Positions 1 to 6,614 of a stretch of DNA of 9,559 bases are shown here, piece after piece (the first letter of the stretch is position 1; every line of letters begins with the position of its first letter). This DNA is from an uncultured Thermomicrobiales bacterium (GTDB lineage Bacteria > Chloroflexota > Chloroflexia > Thermomicrobiales > Thermomicrobiaceae). The notes beneath the pieces are model-generated. The model was not told the DNA's origin. It saw only the letters and a list, made by a program, of their open reading frames with translations, and made no database searches. The position numbers and the translations under genes were made by a program. The stretch lies in contig CALAGB010000013.1 in the NCBI GenBank assembly GCA_937891245.1, positions 1 through 9,559 on the forward strand. The letters are read 5' to 3'.

Positions 1-2
1 GG

Positions 3-509
3 GCGCTCATCGTTGCCGGCGTCGTTGTCTGGTTGATCGTCGGAACGCCGGGTCTCGCTGGCCGAGCCCAAGCGCCAGCCGGCGTCCAGACCTTCTCGGG
101 ACTCGCGCGAACGCATACGACCGACCCGGTGTCCTATCCCCAGACGCCGCCCGTCGGTGGTCCTCACGCGCAAGTCTGGCAGAACTGCGGATACTATGCC
201 GCGCCGATTGCGAATGAGCACGGCGTGCACTCTCTGGAGCATGGTGCGGTCTGGATTACCTATCAGCCGAACCTACCGAGCGATCAAGTTGCCACACTCC
301 GGCAGATCGCAAACAGTCAGACGTACGTGTTGGTGAGCCCCTACCCCAACCTGCCGGCGCCAGTGGTGGCATCCGCGTGGGGGAAACAGCTCCGCCTCGA
401 TTCGGCGAATGACTCGCGTTTGAGTCAGTTCGTGAGCGCTTTCCGGCAGGGGCCGCAAACGCCCGAGCGGGGTGCCTCATGTACGGGTGGGACATCGGTA
501 ACCCAATGA
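3..509 (+). CDS. DUF3105 family protein, membrane-anchored, 5'-truncated by the window edge
   Basis: The reading frame is open from the first complete codon at base 3, so the true start lies upstream and the TTG at 33 is internal. The visible protein begins with a hydrophobic stretch (ALIVAGVVVWLIVG), the end of a transmembrane anchor, followed by an extracytoplasmic domain. About 40-70 residues after the TTG lie GGPHAQVW, NCGYY and HSLEHGAVWITY, the conserved His/Cys/Glu-rich core I know from DUF3105. The frame ends at TGA 507-509, with a late Cys (SCTGG) near the C-terminus. DUF3105 has no established biochemical function; its conserved His, Cys and Glu make metal binding conceivable, but that is inference. 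A 57-base gap separates it from the next gene, so it may belong to the same transcript. Family call is firm, function unknown. Confidence 0.85.
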   Translation, partial: ALIVAGVVVWLIVGTPGLAGRAQAPAGVQTFSGLARTHTTDPVSYPQTPPVGGPHAQVWQNCGYYAAPIANEHGVHSLEHGAVWITYQPNLPSDQVATLRQIANSQTYVLVSPYPNLPAPVVASAWGKQLRLDSANDSRLSQFVSAFRQGPQTPERGASCTGGTSVTQ

Positions 510-566
510 CGAGCAGGGAAGCGCTGGCAAAATGAGCTTCGGTCGAATCAGAACGGATGACCAACT

Positions 567-812
567 GTGTGGGCGATGATGGGTGCGATGTCGCTGGTTT
601 GGCTCGTTGGGCTGGTGCTCCTGGTCGTCGTTGTCCTGGTCATCGCCCGCTGGCTCAGCGGCGCACACGTCGAACGCCCACCGTCTGGCCCGCCCGTTGA
701 GCGTGAGGATGCCGCGGTTCAGCGCCTTCGTGAGCGCTTTGCGTCGGGGGAGATCGACGAACATGAGTTTCGCGAACGGCTTCGTACGTTGGAACGGGAG
801 CGAGAACGATGA
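567..812 (+). CDS. Small single-pass membrane protein with C-terminal SHOCT domain (first copy)
   Basis: This 81-residue protein has a Met-rich N-terminus (MWAMMGAM), one transmembrane helix at about residues 9-28, a short linker, and a C-terminal SHOCT motif at about 49-78 (RLRERFASGEIDEHEFRERL). SHOCT domains are short helical oligomerisation modules, usually at the end of small membrane proteins; no enzymatic role is known. I take GTG 567 because in-frame TGA 558-560 blocks anything further upstream and GGAT at 555-558 could serve as a weak Shine-Dalgarno; ATG 576 is the alternative. The stop overlaps the next start in an ATGA (809-812), so the two are translationally coupled. A second SHOCT gene at 1760-1978 is clearly related at DNA level, which points to duplication. 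Confidence 0.8.
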   Translation: MWAMMGAMSLVWLVGLVLLVVVVLVIARWLSGAHVERPPSGPPVEREDAAVQRLRERFASGEIDEHEFRERLRTLERERER

Positions 813-1747
813 ACTCGATCTCTCGGCGAACTCGCCGTCAGGAAGAAGCGCAGCGTCGGGCACGCCGGCAACGCCAGCAACGATTGATCGGCGTGGCCGT
901 TGTCGCGCTTATCGCGATCGGCTTGATCGGAGGCGGTTGGAGGTTGACGCGTGGTTCCGGGCCATCGCAAGCCCAGGCACTCGCGCGGTTTTCCACAGAG
1001 GACTTCCACTCGCTCGCGTTCGACCCCACCGACCCCGACACGATCTACTTCGGTCACCACCAGGGCCTCAAGGTTACTCACGATGGCGGCAAGAGCTGGC
1101 AGGACACGGCCGTCAAGAATGCCGACGCGATGGAGTTGGGCTTTCCATCGGGAGATCCTTCTCGTCGCTATGTCGCCGGGCACAATGTCTTCCAGATCAG
1201 CCTGGATGGCGGCAAGACCTGGGGCGTTCCCTCCACCAATCTCCCAGACGGTGATTTGCACGGGTTCGCGGTCGCACCATCGGACCCGTTCCAGCTCTAC
1301 ACGTATGCGGTCGGCGTGGACCGCCTCTTTTCGAGTGCGGACGGCGGTACGAACTGGGAGGGTCGAACGTTGCCACCTGGTGCCAGCGGCATGCTCCCAT
1401 TGGTGGTTGCACCGGATGACCCGCTCCACCTCTTTGCTGGTGCGAGCACCCAGCTTGCCGAGAGCCGCGACGGCGGCAAGACCTGGCAACAACAGCCCGG
1501 ACCGGGTGGGATGATCGTGAGCCTCACGATTACGCCGTCAGCATCGGCGACATTTTACGCGGGAACCGACCAGGGGCTTTGGAAGCGAACGGGGAGTGAT
1601 CCCTGGCAGCAGGTGGCGGTCAAGACAGACGGCGCGGTCCTCGCGCTGGCCGCGAGCCCGAGCCAGCCGGAGCGTATCGCACTCGTCGATGAGCACGGCA
1701 ACTTCTATCGCACTGACGATGGCGGGCAGACCTGGGCCGAGAGGTAA
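809..1747 (+). CDS. Membrane-anchored Asp-box (BNR/sialidase-type) beta-propeller protein
   Basis: The 312-residue product has a very basic cytoplasmic tail (1-25), one transmembrane helix (about 26-43) and an extracytoplasmic repeat domain. Asp-box turns (S/T-x-D-x-G-x-x-W) are visible at about 90-97, 131-138 (SLDGGKTW), 176-183 (SADGGTNW), 219-226 (SRDGGKTW) and 302-309 (TDDGGQTW), with a degenerate one near 261-266. Spacing of about 42-45 residues fits a propeller of six or so blades. Such proteins are often labelled glycosyl hydrolases from Asp-box similarity, but I see no sialidase catalytic set and would not assign an enzyme activity. The protein contains no cysteine at all, unlike its paralogue at 5691-6614, which carries a Cys-x-Sec motif. 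The start overlaps the upstream stop (ATGA). A structural or binding role is inferred. Confidence 0.85.
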   Translation: MNSISRRTRRQEEAQRRARRQRQQRLIGVAVVALIAIGLIGGGWRLTRGSGPSQAQALARFSTEDFHSLAFDPTDPDTIYFGHHQGLKVTHDGGKSWQDTAVKNADAMELGFPSGDPSRRYVAGHNVFQISLDGGKTWGVPSTNLPDGDLHGFAVAPSDPFQLYTYAVGVDRLFSSADGGTNWEGRTLPPGASGMLPLVVAPDDPLHLFAGASTQLAESRDGGKTWQQQPGPGGMIVSLTITPSASATFYAGTDQGLWKRTGSDPWQQVAVKTDGAVLALAASPSQPERIALVDEHGNFYRTDDGGQTWAER

Positions 1748-1759
1748 GGGGGTCGAGCA

Positions 1760-1978
1760 ATGATCGGATGGATGATGTCGATGATGCTCATCATGTTCCT
1801 GATATCCGTGCTCGTCGTCCTCGGCGTGGTGCTCCTGGTCCGCTGGGTGTTACGCAAGACCGAAGAGAACAATGACCATGCGGTGGACGCCCTGCTTGAG
1901 CGCTTTGCTCGCGGGGAGATCGACGAGTCGGACTATCGGGAGCGGCGACGACTGCTGGACGAGGAGCGACACCGATGA
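1760..1978 (+). CDS. Small single-pass membrane protein with C-terminal SHOCT domain (second copy)
   Basis: This 72-residue protein has a Met-rich first segment (MIGWMMSMMLIM) running into one transmembrane helix (about 8-30) and a SHOCT motif at about 41-68 (LLERFARGEIDESDYRERR). A good Shine-Dalgarno (AAGGGGG, 1746-1752) sits 7 bases before the ATG and overlaps the previous stop. It ends in an ATGA overlap with the BlaI-type gene, so it is probably coupled to the regulator. It shares exact DNA blocks with the first SHOCT gene: TGAGCGCTTTGC, GGGGAGATCGACGA, and CGATGAACTCGAT across the stop/start junction. This supports tandem duplication rather than convergence. Partner unknown; SHOCT proteins are generally thought to act through oligomerisation. 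Confidence 0.82.
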   Translation: MIGWMMSMMLIMFLISVLVVLGVVLLVRWVLRKTEENNDHAVDALLERFARGEIDESDYRERRRLLDEERHR

Positions 1979-2436
1979 ACTCGATTCGACGCTTCGATCT
2001 GGATCGTCAAGGGATTGCCCGGGTCCTGGGCGATCTGGAAGCGGATATTCTCCAAACCGTGTGGGCGCTCGGCGAGCCGACGGTCAAAGATGTCACTGAG
2101 GCTCTTGGCTCCTCGGCCCATGTCAAGACCGTCATGACCGTGATGAACCGCATGGTTGAGAAAGGCTTGCTGAATCGACATCGGCGCGGACGTGGCTACG
2201 TCTACTCAGCAACCCTCGCACGGGAAGCCTTCCTCGAGCACGTCGTTGATCAGGTCCTCACCGGGTTGCTCACGGATTTTGGTGGCGCTTCCCTGGCCCA
2301 TTTCGTCAGCGGCGCAACGGAAGAGCAACTGGCCGAGCTTGAGCAGTTGATTGCGAAACAACGCCAAGACCCTGAGCAAACGAAGCAGGTGCGGCAGTTG
2401 ATCGCGGGGCGCCGCATGAATTCGGAGAAGTCATGA
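1975..2436 (+). CDS. BlaI/MecI/CopY-family winged-helix transcriptional repressor
   Basis: The 153-residue protein matches the BlaI/MecI/CopY layout: a winged-helix DNA-binding domain at about 15-85 (LGDLEADILQTVWALGEPTV, then VKTVMTVMNRMVEKGLL as the recognition region, then the wing RRGRGYVYSA) and a helical dimerisation C-terminus (about 90-145). It has no cysteines and lacks the CxCx4CxC copper site of enterococcal CopY, so it should respond through proteolysis by a partner, as BlaI does, rather than by binding metal itself. The partner is the adjacent M56 peptidase, whose start overlaps this stop (ATGA at 2433-2436). It likely represses its own operon and perhaps the gene set starting at 3561; I could not identify a convincing operator. 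Family assignment is strong, target inferred. Confidence 0.92.
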   Translation: MNSIRRFDLDRQGIARVLGDLEADILQTVWALGEPTVKDVTEALGSSAHVKTVMTVMNRMVEKGLLNRHRRGRGYVYSATLAREAFLEHVVDQVLTGLLTDFGGASLAHFVSGATEEQLAELEQLIAKQRQDPEQTKQVRQLIAGRRMNSEKS

Positions 2437-3320
2437 GCGACGCGACCTATCTACTCTGGCGCTACCGCGTCGCCGTCGTTGCGGTCATCGCGGCACTGAG
2501 TCTCGCGATGTGGCCGGGCCTGCTCACGCCAATCGCCCAAACGTACACTCGCTTTTGCGCCCGCTATCTGGCGCACGTTCCGTTCTTCCATCACCTGCCA
2601 CCGTATGCCATCACGACGATCCTCGTCGGGTTGGCCGCGATGATGCTGACGGCGGCGTACCTCGTGGGGCGCCAGCTCATCGGGCAGCGGCAATTGGAGC
2701 GAAGGGCGGCCGCATACCGCTGTTCCGACGGACTGGAGCATCTCGCGATCATCAGTGACATCGGGCTTGATCGCCACGTCGTGGTAACCCAGGATCGATC
2801 CGCCTACGCCTTCTGTGCCGGGTTGATCTCCCCACGCATCTATCTCAGCACGGGCCTGTTGGCGATCCTCACTCAACCAGAAATCGAAGCGGTGCTCCGA
2901 CATGAGGCACGCCACCTCAAGCGCGGTGATCCTCTGCGCTTATTCGTCGCCGACCTCGTGCGTGTGCTCCTTAGTCCGTTCCCGGCGATCAGCACGCTCA
3001 TCGATCGGATACGCATCAACGTTGAACTGGCCGCCGACCGCTCGGCGCTCGAAGCCGTTCCGGTGGACGTGCTGGCGAGCGCCCTGGTCAAAGTCGCGCG
3101 CCCCCAACTCAGCCCTGCGCCGTCTTTCGGCGTCGCTGGACTCACACCGACCGCTGCCCGGATTGATGCCTTACTGGGACGACCGGTCGTCGTGCCGTTC
3201 GCCCGGGTTGAACTTGTGGTGACGGGACTGGTCGCTCTAGCAATGATCGGGTTGATCGTTCATCTGGCGCAGGTTCCGCTCCCGATGGCACCGGCATGCC
3301 CTGCCTGCGCGCCGTTTTAG
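2433..3320 (+). CDS. M56 (BlaR1/MecR1-type) membrane zinc metallopeptidase, short form with CxxC tail
   Basis: This 295-residue polytopic protein has hydrophobic segments at about 12-32, 57-80, 168-187 and 260-280. The M56 signature is intact: SPRIYLSTGLL at about 133-143, zinc-binding HEARH at 157-161, and ELAADRSA near 198-205 supplying the probable third ligand Glu198. In BlaR1-type systems this domain cleaves, or triggers cleavage of, the cognate BlaI repressor, so with the coupled upstream gene it forms a two-gene sensor/regulator unit. It lacks the large extracytoplasmic penicillin-sensor domain of BlaR1 and ends just after the last transmembrane helix in a short tail with a CPAC motif (Cys289, Cys292) after Met285. 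By BlaR1 topology that tail should be extracytoplasmic and could sense metal or redox state; this is inference. Beta-lactam sensing is unlikely. Confidence 0.9.
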   Translation: MSDATYLLWRYRVAVVAVIAALSLAMWPGLLTPIAQTYTRFCARYLAHVPFFHHLPPYAITTILVGLAAMMLTAAYLVGRQLIGQRQLERRAAAYRCSDGLEHLAIISDIGLDRHVVVTQDRSAYAFCAGLISPRIYLSTGLLAILTQPEIEAVLRHEARHLKRGDPLRLFVADLVRVLLSPFPAISTLIDRIRINVELAADRSALEAVPVDVLASALVKVARPQLSPAPSFGVAGLTPTAARIDALLGRPVVVPFARVELVVTGLVALAMIGLIVHLAQVPLPMAPACPACAPF

Positions 3321-3560
3321 TCGGGGAGACGGCACTTGTCTGATCACGTACGCAACACCGTGGTCGTGACGACTGGGACCATGACGAGCTTCGCGATTGA
3401 TCAAATCTTGATCTTGCCGCGCATCGAGTCTTGAGGACCCCGACGTACCGTAGGCGTGGCAGTCAACGACTTGGCCAGAACAGCGCATGGCTCAGCAGGC
3501 GGTCATGATAACGGAGTGTATTCGAATGAGATCAGGGTTTGGTTGCGGTCGAGGTAGGTC
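3321..3560 (+). other. 240-bp intergenic region, candidate promoter/operator for the oxidase operon
   Basis: No gene is supported here; the only small frame on the + strand (ATG 3381 to TGA 3434, 17 codons) has no recognisable features. The region separates the regulatory run from the oxidase/selenoprotein run. It contains an inverted repeat at 3359-3383 (CGTGGTC against GACCATG, one wobble pair) with a nested GTCG-TGA-CGAC at 3363-3373; a palindrome TTGATCAA at 3397-3404, whose TTGATC is repeated at 3408-3413; and a candidate Shine-Dalgarno GAGG at 3551-3554, 6 bases before ATG 3561. The hairpin has no T-tract, so it does not look like an intrinsic terminator. No convincing -35/-10 pair or classical BlaI box was found. 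Confidence 0.4.
3359..3383. repeat. Inverted repeat downstream of the M56 gene, possible operator
   Basis: Arms CGTGGTC (3359-3365) and GACCATG (3377-3383) pair over seven positions with one G-T wobble around an 11-base centre. A nested perfect arm pair GTCG/CGAC flanks TGA at 3363-3373. It lies 38 bases after the M56 stop and lacks a T-run. The function is unknown; an operator is one reading, chance another. Confidence 0.3.
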
Positions 3561-5681
3561 ATGATGAACAGCAGTATGAATGGGATGGTGAACGTATCCG
3601 GTTCGCTCGTCTGGATTTGGCTCGGACCACTGGTGATCATCGCCGCACTGTTAGCGGTGATCGCCGTCGTGATCCTCATCCGAGGCGGCGATGAGCGAGC
3701 ACATCACGAGGCGCGGCAGGGTGGCCAACTCGAACCCTGGATCGCGGGACTTTCGATCGCAGCCGGATTACTCCATCTGGCTGCCGCGCCGGAGCATCTC
3801 GCCGAGTGGTGGGGTTACGGCTATTTCTTCCTGGCGAGCGGTGTCGGCCAAGTGTTGTACGGCGAGGTCTTATTTCGTTCCCCCAACCGCAGCCGCCGCT
3901 TCTATGCGATCGGACTGTTTGTGACGCTGGCGATCATCGCGCTGTACGTGGTGACACGAAGCGTAGGAATTCCTCTCCTCGGTCCTGGTGCTGGCAAGGT
4001 TGAGGCCGTCGGTGCGTTGGATATTCCCTCGAAACTGGTGGAGATCGCACTGGCGAGCGCACTAACAGCGCTCCTCTGGCAGCGCCAATCCGTGAATAGG
4101 GCACTCGATCGCGCTGCTCACCACGAACCAACAACAGATGACACCTATCGGCAGCGTAACGGAACGAGATTATCCCGGCGCGTACTGCTGTCCGGAAGTG
4201 TTGGCACGGTGGCAGGGCTGTTGGCGCTGTTGGTTGGGTTGGGATGGCGTCGACCCCGAACAAGCCGTTCAGAATCGCTCGGTGCCGGGGCACCACAGGC
4301 GACCGCCCCAACGATCGACCTGCCGGCGTCTCCGGCCGCGAACGGGGCCCTCCAGGTGGCGCTGACGGTCGAAGAGGTCGAGTGGGAACTGGCACCCGGC
4401 AAGCGCGTCAAAGCGCTGTCCTACAATCGCCAGATACCCGGGCCGTTGATCCGGCTGCGACAGGGGCAGCGCCTCCAGGCGACGGTTACGAACAAGCTGT
4501 CAGTACCGACCACGATCCACTGGCATGGCGTCGACGTGCCCAACTCGATGGACGGCATCCCAGATGTGACGCAGTCGCCCGTTCAGCCCGGCGAGAGCTT
4601 CGTCTACGCGTTCGATGCCAAGCCGGCCGGGACGCGCTGGTACCACACCCACTACGCCGCGACGAAGCAGCAGGATCGCGGCCTCTACGCTCCGCTCATC
4701 ATCGATCCGGCTAACCCCGAAGCTGATCCACCCGATCGCGAATACACCCTGGTTTTCAGTTCCTGGGTCACCGGTCTCAGCGCGCCCGTGCCCGCTCCGA
4801 GTACCGACGGCGGGAGCAGCGATACGGGCGGGATGATGGGCGGCATGATGGGCGGAAGCCACGAGCCGCCTTACGATACGTTCGCCATAAACGGTAAAGC
4901 CTTCCCGGCCACGGTGCCGTTGATGGTCCAGGAGGGGGAACGCGTCCGCCTGCGCCTCATCAACGCCAGCGGCAGTCGCACGCATCTGATCTATCTGGAA
5001 GGGCATCAACTTCAGGTAACCCATACCGATGGTAACCAACTCCAGGAGCCGGTCGTGGTCGATGTCGTGCCGATTGCCCCGGCCGAACGCTATGATGTCG
5101 AGTTCACCGCGAACCGCCCCGGCGTCTGGTCGTTGCACGATCTGACACCCGGCCAGACTGAGGCAGGTTTGCGCGTCAAGGTCATCTACGCCGGTCAAGA
5201 AACCGTGACAGAGTCGTCGCTGCGCACGGATACCAACAGTCTCCAGCAATGGGCCTATCCCATGGGTCAAGGCGTCGACTGGCTGCCCACGCCAACGGAC
5301 GCGACCGCTGACTTTCAGCTTACCCTGTCGGGCGGGATGATGGGCTCGGACCAGTGGACGATCAATGGCAAGTCTTATCCCCACACCGATCCGCTGCCGG
5401 TACATCAGGGTGATCTGGTGCGACTGCGGCTCTTCAACATGAGCATGGAGACGCATCCGATGCACCTCCATGGCCACTCGTTTCGGATCACCGGAATCGA
5501 TGGATCGAAGATTTCCACGCCGCTGATCAAGGACGTCATGGCGATTCAGCCGATGGGGGCCGCCACGCTCGAGTTCGTGGCCGATAACCCGGGCGTCTGG
5601 ATGTTCCATTGTCACAAACCGATGCACATGGAAGGCGGCATGGTGACGCTCGTGCGCTACCAGCCGCCTGTGAAAGGGTAG
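3561..5681 (+). CDS. Multicopper oxidase fused to an N-terminal multi-pass membrane domain
   Basis: The 706-residue product has two parts. Residues 1-175 hold about five hydrophobic segments (near 15-40, 60-76, 84-103, 114-133, 153-173) with LHLAAAPEHLAEWWGYG around 71-87, whose His/Glu residues could bind metal or heme. A twin-Arg-like motif with hydrophobic core (LSRRVLL, then about 211-227) follows, and then a complete three-domain oxidase. All four copper motifs are present: HWHG 320-323, HTH 362-364, HPMHLHGH 632-639, and HCHKPMHMEGGM 683-694 (T1 Cys684, axial Met694). The MCO family oxidises substrates one electron at a time and reduces O2 to water. A Met-rich loop (GGMMGGMMGG, about 423-432), recalling CueO-type oxidases, suggests cuprous ion as a possible substrate; this is inference. 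ATG 3561 follows GAGG by 6 bases; ATG 3564 is equally possible. The stop lies 9 bases before the selenoprotein gene. Confidence 0.93.
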   Translation: MMNSSMNGMVNVSGSLVWIWLGPLVIIAALLAVIAVVILIRGGDERAHHEARQGGQLEPWIAGLSIAAGLLHLAAAPEHLAEWWGYGYFFLASGVGQVLYGEVLFRSPNRSRRFYAIGLFVTLAIIALYVVTRSVGIPLLGPGAGKVEAVGALDIPSKLVEIALASALTALLWQRQSVNRALDRAAHHEPTTDDTYRQRNGTRLSRRVLLSGSVGTVAGLLALLVGLGWRRPRTSRSESLGAGAPQATAPTIDLPASPAANGALQVALTVEEVEWELAPGKRVKALSYNRQIPGPLIRLRQGQRLQATVTNKLSVPTTIHWHGVDVPNSMDGIPDVTQSPVQPGESFVYAFDAKPAGTRWYHTHYAATKQQDRGLYAPLIIDPANPEADPPDREYTLVFSSWVTGLSAPVPAPSTDGGSSDTGGMMGGMMGGSHEPPYDTFAINGKAFPATVPLMVQEGERVRLRLINASGSRTHLIYLEGHQLQVTHTDGNQLQEPVVVDVVPIAPAERYDVEFTANRPGVWSLHDLTPGQTEAGLRVKVIYAGQETVTESSLRTDTNSLQQWAYPMGQGVDWLPTPTDATADFQLTLSGGMMGSDQWTINGKSYPHTDPLPVHQGDLVRLRLFNMSMETHPMHLHGHSFRITGIDGSKISTPLIKDVMAIQPMGAATLEFVADNPGVWMFHCHKPMHMEGGMVTLVRYQPPVKG

Positions 5682-5690
5682 AAGCAAACA

Positions 5691-6614
5691 ATGCCTCGCC
5701 TCGCCCGTATCTTGCCGCTCACGCTGCTGCTCCCGCTGCTCGCGCTCGTCCTTGCGGGCTGCCAAACGACGCTCAATGGGTCGGCGCAAGATCAACCAAC
5801 CCGACCGGTCGGACCGGTGACGAGTCTGGCCGTCGACGCCGCTGACCAGAGCCTCGTGGAGGTTGCCGGCGGTCTCTGGCGGAGTACTGATCAAGGTCAA
5901 ACCTGGAGCGCGCTTCCGATCCCCGCCGCATTGCATCCGGAGAAGCTGCGGCAGGTGGCAACGATGGCGTCAGCGCCGGACAGCATCTACGTCGCCGGTC
6001 CCGGCGCCGGAGTTTTGCGCTCGGACGATGGCGGGAAGACCTGGCGTCGTATCAGCAGCGGGCTGCCGAGCCAGCAAGTCGCCGCGTTTGCCGTCCACTC
6101 CAATTTACCTGACACGATCTACTCTTGGATCGCCGACCAGGGTGTGTTCCGAACGGAGAATGGTGGGCAGCGCTGGGAGAAGATGGACGACGGGCCGTCA
6201 GCCCCGGTGGTGGCGATTGCGCACTCGACCCTCGCCGGCAGCATGAACACGGGTTGGCTCTACGTGGCGACGCCCGATGGACCCTACCTGAGCATGGACT
6301 GCTTCTGAGGCTGGCGTCAGGTGGGCAGTTTGCCCGCCAAAGCGGGAGCCGATGCGGTGGTCGTCGATCCGAAGCAGCCAAAGCGCGTCTACGCCGCGGG
6401 CATGACTGGGCTCTTCCGCTCAGACGACGCTGGCGAGACCTGGAACCCGGCGACGAATGGGCTGCCAGGCGGTGGAGTCACCGCGTTAGCCCTTGATCCG
6501 CAATCTCCAGACCGGCTGTATGCCGCGACATCAACGGGAGCACTCTACCTCAGCACGGACGGAGCGACGGCGTGGAAGGAACTAACAGGAGCACAGGCGC
6601 ATGCGGGCAGCTAG
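5691..6614 (+). CDS. Selenocysteine-containing Asp-box beta-propeller lipoprotein (UGA read through at 6306-6308)
   Basis: Reading through the in-frame TGA gives one 307-residue protein. A lipoprotein signal (hydrophobic 7-21, lipobox LAGC with Cys24) anchors it outside the membrane. Six Asp-boxes follow at nearly constant spacing (46, 44, 46, 43, 44 residues): STDQGQTW 65-72, SDDGGKTW 111-118, TENGGQRW 155-162, SMDCFUGW 201-208, SDDAGETW 244-251, STDGATAW 288-295. The TGA is residue 206 in the fourth box; S, D and W of the box are kept and Cys204-Phe-Sec206 replaces part of its turn. Stopping at the TGA would cut the propeller inside blade four, while the frame beyond continues the same repeats. 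A SECIS-like hairpin follows the codon (6320-6338). The CxU pair suggests redox or metal chemistry on a propeller rim; the substrate is unknown. The only start signal is a weak AGAAG. The end overlaps the cytochrome gene by 14 bases. Confidence 0.85.
6306..6338 (+). promoter_or_regulatory. Sec UGA codon plus bacterial SECIS-like hairpin (propeller lipoprotein)
   Basis: After UGA 6306-6308 the mRNA can fold GGUGGGC (6320-6326) against GCCCGCC (6332-6338): seven pairs, one of them U-G, with loop AGUUU; an extra A-U pair would leave loop GUU. Counting the U of UGA as 1, G15, G16 and U17 (6320-6322) and loop G23-U24 (6328-6329) fall at the same positions I recall for the E. coli fdhF SECIS, where U17, G23 and U24 matter for SelB. 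Here U17 is in a wobble pair rather than bulged. The apical sequence GCAGUUUGC also resembles fdhF GCAGGUCUGC. Confidence 0.82.

Noticed and set aside
719..1492. Minus-strand open frame of 257 codons across the first propeller gene
   Set aside because: The + strand frame here encodes regular Asp-box repeats. The minus-strand product shows no motif and no ribosome binding site that I can support.
3359..3383. Intrinsic terminator after the M56 gene
   Set aside because: The stem is only seven pairs with one wobble and a large loop, and no T-run follows.
3381..3434. 17-codon small frame in the intergenic gap
   Set aside because: It has no good Shine-Dalgarno and no recognisable motif, and frames of this length are expected by chance.
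4500..5936. Long open frame (478 codons) on the minus strand across the oxidase gene
   Set aside because: It runs antisense to a gene with all four copper motifs intact. Its translation is Arg/His/Asp-rich without recognisable domains, as expected for the complement of GC-rich coding DNA.
6306..6320. Reading the TGA in the propeller gene as a pseudogene lesion, with a new gene starting at GTG 6321
   Set aside because: The frame continues with the Trp of the same Asp-box and two more boxes. There is no ribosome binding site suited to GTG 6321, which lies inside the hairpin. A second UGA with the same arrangement occurs in the window, and Cys lies two residues before.
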